A DNA stretch of 64,000 nucleotides. Origin: Oxalobacteraceae bacterium UBA6018 (GTDB lineage Bacteria; Pseudomonadota; Gammaproteobacteria; Burkholderiales; Burkholderiaceae_D). The notes under the pieces are model-generated. The model was not told the DNA's origin, ran no database searches, and worked only from the letters and a program-made list of their open reading frames with translations. The stretch is from assembly GCA_002428015.1 (NCBI GenBank), contig DIZW01000116.1, positions 2,867-66,866 of the forward strand. Reading direction: 5' to 3'. The position numbers were made by a program, and so were the translations under genes. Within the stretch, counting starts at the first letter, position 1. The number at the start of each line of letters is the position of its first letter. Positions 55,779 to 64,000 of this stretch are shown piece after piece.

Positions 55779-57197
55779 ATGAAAATCTACCCAGTCATCC
55801 TGTCGGGCGGTGCCGGTACGCGCCTGTGGCCCTTGTCGCGCGCGGTCTTGCCCAAGCAGTTGCTGCCGCTGGTGACGGACAAAACCATGCTGCAGGATAC
55901 GGTCCTGCGCGTGTCGGGCTGGCCCGACCTGATGCCGCCGCTGCTGGTGTGCGGCAACGAGCACCGTTTCCTGGTGGCCGAACAGATGCGCGAGATCGGC
56001 GTCACGCCGCTCGGCATCCTGCTCGAGCCTGCCGGGCGCAACACCGCGCCCGCCGTGGCCGCGGCCGCCCACTACCTGCTGGCGATCGACCCCGACGCCG
56101 TCATGCTGGTGCTGCCGGCCGACCACGTGATCGAGAAGACCGCCGCCTTCGCCGAGGCCGTGGCCCAGGCCGCCGCGCTGGTGGAGCAGGGCGCGCTGGC
56201 CACCTTCGGCATCGTGCCCCAGGCGCCGGAGACCGGCTACGGCTATATCCGCCGCGGCGCCCCCGCCGGCACGGCCGGCCACTGCTACCAGGTGGCCCAG
56301 TTCGTCGAGAAGCCGGACCGCGACACGGCCCAGGGCTTCCTCGACGATGGCAGCTATTACTGGAACAGCGGCATGTTCCTGCTGCGCGCGGAAGGCTATG
56401 TGCGCGAGCTGGGTGAATTCGCCCCCGCCATCGCGGCCGCCTCGGAAGCGGCGGTGCGCCTCGGCTACCGCGACCTGGACTTCTGCCGCCTGGACGAAGC
56501 CACCTTCGCCAGCTGCCCGTCGGACTCGATCGACTACGCCGTCATGGAGCGCACCAGCCACGCCGTGGTGGTGCCGGCCGATATCGGCTGGAGCGACGTC
56601 GGCTCCTGGTCGGCGCTGTGGCAGGTCCAGCAGGGCGACGCCCAGGGCAACGTGCAGCGCGGCGACGTCTACCTGGACGGCGTGCGCAACTCGCTGGTGC
56701 GCGCCGAGAGCCGCATCGTGGCGGTGGTGGGCGTGGACGACCTGATCGTGGTGGAAACCCCGGACGCGGTGCTGGTGGCCCACAAGGACCAGGTCCAGCG
56801 CGTCAAGCAGGTGGTCGACCACCTCAAGTCCAAGGAACGCACCGAGCACTTGCACCACACCAAGGTGTATCGCCCATGGGGCTACTACGAGGGCATCGAC
56901 TCGGGCGACCGCTTCCAGGTCAAGCGCATCACGGTCAAGCCGGGCGAGAAACTGTCGCTGCAAATGCACCACCACCGTGCCGAGCACTGGGTGGTGGTCA
57001 GCGGCACCGCGCGCGTGACCTGCGGCGAAAAAGTCAGCCTGCTGTCGGAGAACGAATCGACCTACATCCCGATCGGCATGAACCACCGGCTGGAGAACCC
57101 GGGCAAGGTGCCGCTGCACATCATCGAGGTGCAGTCCGGCAGCTACCTGGGCGAGGACGACATCGTGCGTTTCGAGGACATCTACCAACGCGCCTGA
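55779..57197 (+). CDS. manC: Mannose-1-phosphate guanylyltransferase/mannose-6-phosphate isomerase
   Basis: 472 residues. N-terminal pyrophosphorylase with ILSGGAGTRLWPLSRAVLPK, VLPADHVIEK and FVEKPDRDTA; C-terminal cupin isomerase domain with GDRFQVKRITVKPGEKLSLQ, MHHHRAEHWVVVSGTARV and ENESTYIPIGMNHRLENPG. Both domains look complete, so it can make GDP-mannose from fructose-6-phosphate-derived mannose phosphates with a phosphomannomutase encoded elsewhere. It feeds gmd/fcl. Confidence 0.94.
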   Translation: MKIYPVILSGGAGTRLWPLSRAVLPKQLLPLVTDKTMLQDTVLRVSGWPDLMPPLLVCGNEHRFLVAEQMREIGVTPLGILLEPAGRNTAPAVAAAAHYLLAIDPDAVMLVLPADHVIEKTAAFAEAVAQAAALVEQGALATFGIVPQAPETGYGYIRRGAPAGTAGHCYQVAQFVEKPDRDTAQGFLDDGSYYWNSGMFLLRAEGYVRELGEFAPAIAAASEAAVRLGYRDLDFCRLDEATFASCPSDSIDYAVMERTSHAVVVPADIGWSDVGSWSALWQVQQGDAQGNVQRGDVYLDGVRNSLVRAESRIVAVVGVDDLIVVETPDAVLVAHKDQVQRVKQVVDHLKSKERTEHLHHTKVYRPWGYYEGIDSGDRFQVKRITVKPGEKLSLQMHHHRAEHWVVVSGTARVTCGEKVSLLSENESTYIPIGMNHRLENPGKVPLHIIEVQSGSYLGEDDIVRFEDIYQRA

Positions 57198-57266
57198 GTC
57201 AGCCGGCATCGGGAGCAGGGCAGAGGGGAATTTCTCCGTAGTATTGCGGCGAGGCCGGAGGCCCAC

Positions 57267-57299
57267 ACTGTTGCCAAACGATAATATATTGGCAACAGT
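57267..57299 (+). promoter_or_regulatory. Perfect inverted repeat, candidate operator of the PEP-CTERM gene
   Basis: actgttgccaa (57267-57277) and ttggcaacagt (57289-57299) form an 11-bp perfect dyad with an 11-base AT-rich spacer containing ATAATAT. It lies about 65 bases before the PEP-CTERM ATG. The spacing, one helical turn per half-site, fits a dimeric regulator. Confidence 0.55.
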
Positions 57300-57363
57300 T
57301 TGGGCGTATGATGAGTTGGTAGTCTACAGTTTCTTTGACCAACCTCATCACAGGGAGCCTCCG

Positions 57364-57903
57364 ATGAACGTGAAACATGCCGCCGCCGGCATAGCACTCC
57401 TGTTCAGCGCGCTGGGCGCTGCGCATGCGGCCACCTACAGCTACACCGGCAACACCACTGCCGGTCCCACCTTCAACCGCCCCGTGACCACGACCGACCT
57501 GTCGGTGGTCGGTACCGCGGTGCACTACGACGCCTTCACCTTCTCGGTGAACGTGTCCGGCGTCTACTCGTTCGTCAGCAATGCCGAGACCTACGACAAC
57601 TACACCGTGCTGTACGACGGTGCGTTCAACCCGGCAGCGCCCCTGATCAACGTGGCCGAGATCAACGACGATATCGGCGGCACGGTGGGCACCTCCGGCT
57701 TCCTGACCTACCTGGCCGCTGGCAGCCCTTACACCTACGTCAACACGGGTTTCGAGAACGCGGATGCCGGCAAGTTCTCGGCCTCCATCACCGGCGACGG
57801 TAACATCGCGCCGGTGCCCGAGCCGGAAAGCTATGCCATGCTGGCCGCCGGTCTGGGTCTGCTGGGCGTGGTGCGGCGCCGTCAAGCGCGCGGCAGGGCC
57901 TGA
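57364..57903 (+). CDS. PEP-CTERM sorting-domain protein
   Basis: 179 residues. Signal peptide MNVKHAAAGIALLFSALGAA cleaved near AHA-A. The mature region is beta-rich, with Thr, Asn, Tyr and Gly dominant. The C-terminus is a full exosortase signal: VPEP at 151-154, then SYAMLAAGLGLLGVV and an RRR cluster. GGGAG precedes the ATG. It should be processed by the exosortase at 32818 and displayed with or bound to the polysaccharide. Biological role unknown. Confidence 0.92.
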   Translation: MNVKHAAAGIALLFSALGAAHAATYSYTGNTTAGPTFNRPVTTTDLSVVGTAVHYDAFTFSVNVSGVYSFVSNAETYDNYTVLYDGAFNPAAPLINVAEINDDIGGTVGTSGFLTYLAAGSPYTYVNTGFENADAGKFSASITGDGNIAPVPEPESYAMLAAGLGLLGVVRRRQARGRA

Positions 57904-58216
57904 AAGAGATACCGCGGCAGAGGGCGCGCCGGCCGGGCCGTGCGCGCTATTTTTTTGTCATTTGAAACGGTGTCTGTTGGCCAGTTCACAAATCCTTACA
58001 AATAAACGTTTTTTATGTCGCCTTCACGTGACGTTATCAAAAAGAATTTAACATTTCCAGGTGGCTATTTTGTTCTAACAACTTTCAAATGAGCGCATCA
58101 GTCGCTAAATTTAATGAAAAAATGCAATATTTATAGCTGACAACGATATTTCTCAATCCAAATTGTTTCCGCACGTATAGAATTCGGCCGGTTGATCGAA
58201 TTTGAAGTGAGGAAAC
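57904..58216. other. 313-base AT-rich intergenic region
   Basis: Clearly lower GC than its surroundings, with many A/T runs and no recognised gene. It presumably holds the promoter of the lipoprotein gene (a TAGAAT lies at 58178-58183) but no convincing -35 was placed. Confidence 0.5.
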
Positions 58217-58663
58217 ATGTTCACACGATACTCCACCTGGTGCGGCGCCTGCGCGGCCGCTTTCCTGCTCTCCGCCTGCGGCGGCGGCGACCCCGGCGCC
58301 GCCACCGAAACCGCCGCCGCCATCACCGCGGCCACCACCGCGACCGCCGCCAGCGCTGCCGCTGCCGTAGCCGCTCCGGTCGCAAGCTTCCAGTCCGACA
58401 GCGCCGTCCTCACCATGCACGGTGGCGGCGCCTCCGTGATCACCAGCGCCCAGGACAACCCGGCCCTGGCGTCCGACGCCGAGCGCCAGGCCATGGAATT
58501 GAGCCTGGTCGAGTACGAAAAATCCTACTCGATTGAAATGAACCGCCTGCACGACGAACAGGTCGCGCGCGAAAAGGCCGCCGAAGCCGGTCAGCGCGCC
58601 ACCAGCCTGGCGCTGGCCTGCGCCGACCAGGCCGGCGCCGACTGCGCCAAGACGGCGCAATGA
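58217..58663 (+). CDS. Small Ala-rich lipoprotein
   Basis: 148 residues. Lipobox LLSACGGG at about 17-24 marks lipidation. It is followed by an Ala/Thr low-complexity linker (about 27-55) and a charged helical region with EYEKSYSIEMNRLHDEQVAREKA (written in part). Two pairs of Cys positions lie near the end. No family recognised; likely envelope-anchored. Confidence 0.7.
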   Translation: MFTRYSTWCGACAAAFLLSACGGGDPGAATETAAAITAATTATAASAAAAVAAPVASFQSDSAVLTMHGGGASVITSAQDNPALASDAERQAMELSLVEYEKSYSIEMNRLHDEQVAREKAAEAGQRATSLALACADQAGADCAKTAQ

Positions 58664-58802
58664 GTCGCTCGGCCGCGGCCCGGCGCGATCGGGGGCAGCA
58701 GGGCGCGCGGCCCGCGCCGGCGCCTGCGGCTATAATCGGCCCACCGCGCGCTGCCGCGCCGGTCCGTTCCAGGTCGGCGATCCTGGCTTGCCGAGCCCAC
58801 CC

Positions 58803-59816
58803 ATGTTGCGACGCGCCTTGCTTTGCCTGACCGCCTGCCTGGTCGGCGCCGCCAGCGCCCAAACCACGCCGCCGCGCGCCCTCCAGAGCGCGCAACTGGC
58901 CATCGTCATCAATGACGCCGAGCCCAACAGCGTGGAGATCGGCGCCTACTACCGCGCCAAACGCGCCATTCCGGCCGCCAACGTCGTGCACGTGTCCATC
59001 CCCGGCAAGCCGCACCGGCTCGACCCGGCCCAGTTCGCCGCGCTGCGCGCCCAGATCGACCGCCAGCTCCCGCCCGGCATCGAGGCCCTGCTGATGATCT
59101 GGACCGCGCCCTATGCCGTCGGCTGCAACGCCATCACCGCCGCCTACAGCCTGGGCTACGACGCCGAGCAGTGCCGCGACACCTGCGCGGCCGGCCGCCC
59201 CAGCCCGTATTTCAACGTCGCCTCCTCGCGCCCGTTCACCGACGTCGGGGTGCGCCTGTCGATGCTCATGCCGACCGAATCGGTGGCCGCCACCCGCGCC
59301 CTGATCGACCGCGGCGTGGCCAGCGGCTTCAAGATCGCCCCGGCCGGCGCCTACTACCTCGTCACCTCCCAGGCGGCGCGCAACGCCCGCGCCGGCCTGT
59401 TCCCGCGCAACGGCACCGTCGCCGCCAAGCGCCTCACCACCCACACCCTGTACCGCGACGCGCTCGAAGACCGGCGCGACATCATGGTCTACGAGACCGG
59501 CATGGCCAAGGTCGACAAGCTCGACACGCTGGGCTTCCTGCCCGGCGCGCTGGCCGACCACCTGACCTCCTTCGGCGGCGATCTGCTCGGCGGCGACCAG
59601 ATGAGCAGCCTGCGCTGGCTCGACGCCGGCGCCACCGCCAGCTACGGCGCCGTCAGCGAGCCGTGCAACCATTGGCAGAAGTTCCCGCATCCGACCGTGC
59701 TGCTCAAGCACTACCTCAATGGCGCCAGCGCCATCGAAGCGTATTGGCGCAGCGTGGCCTGGCCGGCCCAGGGCCTGTTCATCGGCGAGCCGCTGGCCAC
59801 GCCTTACCGGCGCTGA
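58803..59816 (+). CDS. TIGR03790-type secreted protein
   Basis: 337 residues, signal peptide LCLTACLVGAASAQ. The motif LAIVINDAEPNSVEIGAYYR followed by AKRAIPAANVVHVSIPGK is characteristic of the TIGR03790 family, which has no assigned activity. Later blocks include LMIWTAPYAVGC and YGAVSEPCNHWQKFPHPTVL with conserved Cys, His and Trp. It is placed between the PEP-CTERM/lipoprotein genes and the secretion operon. The ATG at 58803 is preferred because it starts the signal peptide. Confidence 0.75.
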   Translation: MLRRALLCLTACLVGAASAQTTPPRALQSAQLAIVINDAEPNSVEIGAYYRAKRAIPAANVVHVSIPGKPHRLDPAQFAALRAQIDRQLPPGIEALLMIWTAPYAVGCNAITAAYSLGYDAEQCRDTCAAGRPSPYFNVASSRPFTDVGVRLSMLMPTESVAATRALIDRGVASGFKIAPAGAYYLVTSQAARNARAGLFPRNGTVAAKRLTTHTLYRDALEDRRDIMVYETGMAKVDKLDTLGFLPGALADHLTSFGGDLLGGDQMSSLRWLDAGATASYGAVSEPCNHWQKFPHPTVLLKHYLNGASAIEAYWRSVAWPAQGLFIGEPLATPYRR

Positions 59817-59974
59817 GCGCGCGGGCGCGGTGCGAAAAAGGCGCCGCGCGGGCGGGCCGGGCGGCCAGGAAAACCCGGCTGCGGCCCGCAAATACGCGCA
59901 AACAAAAGTTGTCGAAATCTCAGCCGGCATGGTAGCCTTGCACGCCAAGGTCAGCCATGTGAGGAGTCGATCGG

Positions 59975-60418
59975 ATGTTTGCAGCAACGAGCCACCGCAG
60001 TCGCCAGCGCGCCCACCGCGCCGGTTTTACCCTGCTTGAATTATTGGTAGTTATCGTTATCATTGGTTTGCTGGCCGCCTACGTCGGTCCCAAGTATTTC
60101 AGCCAGCTTGGCAAGTCGGAAGTGACCATCGCCAAGGCCCAGATCGAATCGTTTGAAAAGTCGCTCGACACCTTCCGGCTCGACGTCGGCCGCTATCCGA
60201 CCACGGAGGAGGGCATGAACGCCCTGATGACGGCGCCGCCGGCCGTGGCCGCCAAATGGAACGGCCCCTACCTCAAGAAGGCCGTCCCGCTCGACCCCTG
60301 GGGCCATCCCTACACCTACCGTTCGCCCGGGACCAAGGGCGAGTACGAAATCGTCTCGACCGGCAAGGACGGCCAGCCGGGCGGCACCGGCGAGGACGCC
60401 GACATCAGTTCGCAATAA
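59975..60418 (+). CDS. gspG: Type II secretion major pseudopilin GspG
   Basis: 147 residues. Prepilin cleavage motif RAG-FTLLELLVVIVIIGLL with Gly17 before the mature Phe and Glu at +5. The C-terminal domain has RYPTTEEGMNALM, KKAVPLDPWGHPYTYRSPG and a Ca-site-like GKDGQPGGTGEDADI end, as in GspG. GAGGAG (59961-59966) supports the start. Confidence 0.93.
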   Translation: MFAATSHRSRQRAHRAGFTLLELLVVIVIIGLLAAYVGPKYFSQLGKSEVTIAKAQIESFEKSLDTFRLDVGRYPTTEEGMNALMTAPPAVAAKWNGPYLKKAVPLDPWGHPYTYRSPGTKGEYEIVSTGKDGQPGGTGEDADISSQ

Positions 60419-60453
60419 GCGCCCCGCCTCACCCAAGCTGACCTGAAGCCACC

Positions 60454-61641
60454 ATGCAGTACGCCGTACGCACCCTCGCCCCCGACATGTCGATCGGACG
60501 CCAGATCGTCGATGCCCAGGACGAGGCCGACGCGCGCCGCCAGATCGAGGCGCGCGGCCTGTTCGTCAGCGCCGTCGAGCCGGCCGGCGGTGGCGGCCTG
60601 CGGCGCGCGCGCGGTCCCGGCCTGGCGCTGGTGCTGTTCAGCCAGGAGCTGCTGGCGCTGCTCAACGCCGGCCTGGGCATCGTCGAGGCGCTCGAGGCGC
60701 TGCTGGAAAAAGAGGCCAATCCGGCCACCCGCACCGTGCTCGAACGCCTGCTCGGCGGCCTGCGCGAGGGCAAGCGCTTTTCGGCCGTGCTGGCCGAGCA
60801 GAGCGACCTGTTCCCGCCGCTGTACATCGGCATCGTGCGCGCCGCCGAGGGCACCAGCGACCTGCCGCGCTCGCTGGAACGCTTCATCGACTACCAGCAG
60901 CGCATTGACGTCGTGCGCGCCAAGATCGTCAGCGCCGCCATCTATCCGCTGATCCTGCTCACCGTGGGCGCGGGCGTGAGCATTTTCCTCATCTCCTACG
61001 TGGTGCCGCGCTTCGCCGAGGTCTACCAGGGCGCCGGGCGCAACCTGCCGTGGCTGTCCCAGGTGCTGCTCAGCTGGGGCCAGTTCGCCGGCCACCACAC
61101 CGCCACCCTCATCGGCGGCGCCGCCGCGCTGGTGGTGGGCAGCGTCACGCTGTGGCGCCACCTGGTGCGCAGTGGCGGCATGGCGCGCCTGCTGACCCGC
61201 CTGCCCGGCATCGGCGAGCGCGTGCGCATCTACGAACTGTCGCGCCTGTACCTGACCCTGGGCATGCTCAGCGAGGGCGGCATCACCATCGTCAACGCCA
61301 TCGACACCGTGCAGGCGATGGTCTCGCCGGCCGTGCGCGCCTCGCTCGCGGCCGCGCGCGCCGCCATCGAAGCGGGCCTGCCGCTGTCGTCCGCCTTCGA
61401 AGCGAACGCGCTCACCACCCCGATCTCGCTGCGCATGCTGCGCGTGGGCGAGCGCACCGGCGACATGGGCCCCATGCTGACCCAGTCGGCCGCCTTCTAC
61501 GACGGCGAGATCAGCCGCTGGATCGACCGCTTCACGCGTACCTTCGAGCCGCTCCTGATGGCCGCCATCGGCCTGGTGGTGGGTGCCATCGTGGTGCTGC
61601 TGTACATGCCGATCTTCGACCTGGCCGGAGACATGTCGTGA
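60454..61641 (+). CDS. gspF: Type II secretion inner-membrane platform protein GspF
   Basis: 395 residues with two T2SSF domains (about 60-190 and 265-385) and three membrane helices (near 165-190, 215-235 and 365-385). LFSQELLALLNAGLGIVEAL and YPLILLTVGAGVSIFLISYV in the first half are repeated as LYLTLGMLSEGGITIVNAI in the second. Overlaps gspE by GTGA. Confidence 0.92.
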   Translation: MQYAVRTLAPDMSIGRQIVDAQDEADARRQIEARGLFVSAVEPAGGGGLRRARGPGLALVLFSQELLALLNAGLGIVEALEALLEKEANPATRTVLERLLGGLREGKRFSAVLAEQSDLFPPLYIGIVRAAEGTSDLPRSLERFIDYQQRIDVVRAKIVSAAIYPLILLTVGAGVSIFLISYVVPRFAEVYQGAGRNLPWLSQVLLSWGQFAGHHTATLIGGAAALVVGSVTLWRHLVRSGGMARLLTRLPGIGERVRIYELSRLYLTLGMLSEGGITIVNAIDTVQAMVSPAVRASLAAARAAIEAGLPLSSAFEANALTTPISLRMLRVGERTGDMGPMLTQSAAFYDGEISRWIDRFTRTFEPLLMAAIGLVVGAIVVLLYMPIFDLAGDMS

Positions 61642-63323
61642 ACGCGCCGCTGGTGGACGCGGCGCTGCTGGCGCGCGCGCGCAGCCAGAGCCTGGCGGCC
61701 CAGCGCGCCCTGGTGCCCGAGCTGGAAGCCATGACCGGCCTGGACGCGCGCCAGATCGTGCAGGCGCTGGCCCAGCCTTTCGGGCTGGCGGTGATGGAGA
61801 CGGCCGAGATGCTCAGCCTGGCGCCGGCCTTCGACCTGCTGCCGCTGGCGCAGGCGCTGGCGCGCCACTGCGCGCTGCTGCGCGCGCCCGACGGCCGCCT
61901 GACCGGCGTAATCGCCGACCCCTTCGACGTCGACCTGCAGACCTGGCTGGGCACGCGCGCGCGCGCCACCGCGGCCGCGCCGCTCGAGCTGCGCCTGGCG
62001 CTGCAGTCCGACATCCAGGCCTACCTGTCCAAGCAGGAGGAGTCCGCGCGCGCGGTCGACACCCTGGTGGCCAACGTGGGCGACGCCCGGCGCGACGGCA
62101 AGACCGCCGCCGTGCTGTCCTTCGCCTCGGTCTCGGAGGCCGCCAGCCCGGCCGTCAAGCTGGTCAACTCGACCCTGTACGACGCCCTCAAGGCCGGCGC
62201 CTCCGACATCCACCTCGAGAGCACCGCCGGCGGACTGGCCGTCAAGTACCGGGTCGACGGCGTGCTCGATCACGCCACCTCGGTGGGCGGGGTGGAGGTG
62301 GCCGAGCACATCATCTCGCGCCTGAAGGTCCTGGCCGAACTCGACATCGCCGAGCGCCGCGTGCCCCAGGACGGCAGCTTCCGGGTCGAGTCGGGCGGGC
62401 GCGAGATCGACCTGCGCGTCTCGATCATGCCCAGCATTCACGGCGAGGACGCGGTGATCCGGATTCTCGACAAGCGCGCCATGATCGAGGCCTACGGCGC
62501 GCTCACGCTGGAGGCGCTCGGCTTCGACGCCGCTTCGCTGGTGTCGCTGCGCACCCTGGCCCAGGAAGCCTACGGCATGCTGCTCGTGACCGGCCCCACC
62601 GGCTCGGGCAAGACCACCACCCTGTACGCGGCCCTCACGGAAATCCACAACGGGCGCGAGAAAATCATCACCATCGAGGACCCGGTCGAATACCAGCTGC
62701 CCGGCATCCTGCAGATTCCGGTCAACGAGAAGAAGGGCTTGAGCTTCGCCAAGGGCCTGCGCTCGATCCTGCGCCACGACCCCGACAAGATCATGGTGGG
62801 CGAGATCCGCGACCGCGAGACGGCCGAAATCGCCGTGCAGTCGGCCCTCACCGGCCACCTGGTGCTCACCACCGTGCACGCCAATAACGTGTTCGACGTG
62901 TTCGGCCGCTTCACCCACATGGGCATCGACCCCTACGCCTTCGTCTCGGCGCTCAACGGCATCTGGGCCCAGCGCCTGGTGCGCATGAACTGCCCGCACT
63001 GCGCGGCGCAAACCACCCCGTCCGACGCCGAACTGGCCTCGGTCAACCTGGAACGCAAGGACGTGCACGATTACCTGTTCATGGAAGGCAAGGGCTGCGG
63101 CGACTGCCGCGGCACCGGCTACAAGGGGCGCCGTTCGATCGCCGAGATCCTCACCCTCAACGACGAGATCCGCGAACTGATCGTCGACAAGCGCCCGATC
63201 CGCCAGATCAAGGCGGCCGCCTACGAGAACGGCACCCGCAGTCTGCGCCTGGCCGCGCTCGACCTGGTCAAACGCGGCGCCACCACCCTGGCCGAGATCA
63301 AGCGGGTGACCTTGCATGCGTAG
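61638..63323 (+). CDS. gspE: Type II secretion ATPase GspE
   Basis: 561 residues, GTG start. N-terminal domain to about 150, then the GspE/PilB ATPase: SDIHLESTAGGLAVKYRVDG, Walker A GPTGSGKTT with K325, the Asp box ITIEDPVEYQLPGILQ, Walker B KIMVGEIRDRETAEIAVQSA and His box TVHANN. The four-Cys metal motif CPHC...CGDC is present near 455-495. Confidence 0.93.
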   Translation: MNAPLVDAALLARARSQSLAAQRALVPELEAMTGLDARQIVQALAQPFGLAVMETAEMLSLAPAFDLLPLAQALARHCALLRAPDGRLTGVIADPFDVDLQTWLGTRARATAAAPLELRLALQSDIQAYLSKQEESARAVDTLVANVGDARRDGKTAAVLSFASVSEAASPAVKLVNSTLYDALKAGASDIHLESTAGGLAVKYRVDGVLDHATSVGGVEVAEHIISRLKVLAELDIAERRVPQDGSFRVESGGREIDLRVSIMPSIHGEDAVIRILDKRAMIEAYGALTLEALGFDAASLVSLRTLAQEAYGMLLVTGPTGSGKTTTLYAALTEIHNGREKIITIEDPVEYQLPGILQIPVNEKKGLSFAKGLRSILRHDPDKIMVGEIRDRETAEIAVQSALTGHLVLTTVHANNVFDVFGRFTHMGIDPYAFVSALNGIWAQRLVRMNCPHCAAQTTPSDAELASVNLERKDVHDYLFMEGKGCGDCRGTGYKGRRSIAEILTLNDEIRELIVDKRPIRQIKAAAYENGTRSLRLAALDLVKRGATTLAEIKRVTLHA

Positions 63324-64000
63324 GCGTTTCGGACAGCAGCTGCGCATCGGCGTGTCCGCGCGCGCCGTGGCGCTGGTCGCCACCAGCCGCTTCCAGCGCG
63401 AGGAGCTCAGCGTGCTGGCCGAGCGGCGCTGCGCCGACGGCGCCATCGACACCATCTGCGCCAGCGTGCGCGACCTGCTGGCCGACGCGAGCTGCGCCGG
63501 CTGGCCGGTGAGCCTGGTCGTGGCCGACGAGCTGGCGCGCCTGTGGCAGGTGACGCCGGCGCCGGGCAGCACCCGCGTGGCCGACCTCGAAGGCGCGGCC
63601 GCCTTGCGCTTCCAGACCCTGTACGGGGAAGCCCCGCTGCTGTGGCGCATCGCCGCCGACTACGACCCGGCGCGCCCCTTCATGGCCGCCGCCATGCCGC
63701 GCCAGCTGCTGGCGCTGCTGGAGCAAGCCTGCGCCGGCCGCCAGCTCAAGGTGGTCGAGATCGTGCCCCAGTTCGTGGCCGGCTTGAACCGCTGGCGCGG
63801 CGCGCTCAAGCCCGGCGCCTGGTACGGCCAGGTGCAGGAGCAGGTCCTGACCCTGTGCGCCGGCACGGCCGTGCGCGCGGTCGCGCTGCCGCGCGCGGAC
63901 GTTGGCGCCGCCGGCAACGACTGGCTGCGCCTGCAGCTCGAACGCGAAGCCCTGCGCCTGAACCTGCCCGCGCCGGAGCGCCTGATGGTGTCGGGCGACG
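63316..64000 (+). CDS. GspL/PilM-like pilus-assembly candidate (3' truncated)
   Basis: An ATG overlapping the last eight bases of gspE opens a frame with no stop to the window edge (228 codons). The protein starts RRRFGQQLRIGVSARAVALV and continues with short alternating strands and helices, consistent with an actin-like PilM/GspL cytoplasmic fold, though no firm motif is seen. Position after gspE supports a secretion/pilus assembly role. The product is incomplete. Confidence 0.6.
   Translation, partial: MRRRFGQQLRIGVSARAVALVATSRFQREELSVLAERRCADGAIDTICASVRDLLADASCAGWPVSLVVADELARLWQVTPAPGSTRVADLEGAAALRFQTLYGEAPLLWRIAADYDPARPFMAAAMPRQLLALLEQACAGRQLKVVEIVPQFVAGLNRWRGALKPGAWYGQVQEQVLTLCAGTAVRAVALPRADVGAAGNDWLRLQLEREALRLNLPAPERLMVSGD

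Noticed and set aside
57289..57305. Sigma-54 promoter before the PEP-CTERM gene
   Set aside because: The GG and GC elements are 11 rather than 10 bases apart and the rest of the consensus is poor.

Overview
The window is high-GC DNA (about 70% by eye) with dense operons and many ATGA or TAATG overlaps. Its best-supported content is an exosortase-B (XrtB/EpsH) exopolysaccharide locus with a PEP-CTERM protein, a general-secretion-type pseudopilin/ATPase set, and a CoA-dependent aromatic (2-aminobenzoate-type) catabolic operon. Together these suggest a betaproteobacterium of the Oxalobacteraceae (Massilia/Duganella-like). That placement is inference from gene content and codon use; no rRNA gene is present.

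Layout. 1-7562: a truncated patatin-like phospholipase, then a signalling block in which two paralogous response regulators flank a giant hybrid sensor kinase (14-repeat propeller, GAF, HisKA, HATPase, receiver, Hpt). 7563-14543: a six-gene operon (aryl-CoA ligase, bifunctional monooxygenase/reductase, MarR regulator, enoyl-CoA hydratase, acyl-CoA dehydrogenase, Rid-family protein), preceded by a promoter whose -10 overlaps an inverted repeat that may be the MarR operator. 14655-15587: a CHAD-domain protein. 15588-20133: a gene-poor, lower-GC stretch with a decayed crcB remnant, a GH31 glycosidase and a Ser/Ala/Thr-rich unknown protein, ending at tRNA-Arg(CCT). 20378-22276: the ABC-F ATPase Uup, followed by a 132-bp palindromic element.

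22459-57903 is the exopolysaccharide locus. It holds a CPBP/CAAX-like membrane protease, EpsL, a priming undecaprenyl-phosphate sugar transferase, gmd (with a 1-nt frameshift as read) and fcl for GDP-L-fucose, EpsD, EpsE, EpsF and EpsG, an XrtB-EpsI fusion, a polymerase/ligase, a flippase, five further glycosyltransferases (four GT4-like and one WecG-type), an acetyltransferase, two UDP-GlcNAc 2-epimerases, a UDP-HexNAc dehydrogenase, two CapK/PaaK-type adenylate-forming enzymes, a heparinase-like lyase, galE, a nucleotidyltransferase, manC and one PEP-CTERM protein. The parts imply a Wzx/Wzy-type polymer that may contain fucose, mannose-derived and N-acetylated uronic sugars, with export through EpsE/EpsF/EpsL and a protein partner sorted by XrtB.

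58217-64000: a small lipoprotein, a TIGR03790-type secreted protein, and the start of a type II secretion/pseudopilus operon (gspG, gspF, gspE and a truncated actin-like GspL/PilM candidate) that continues past the right edge.

The items most worth a second look are the tandem MshEN-like repeat in an EpsG whose nucleotide-binding motifs look degenerate, the base-composition break inside the glycosyltransferase at 44544-45608, the two unrelated 113- and 132-bp palindromic elements, the Rid-family protein lacking the archetypal arginine, and the possible attenuator in front of galE.
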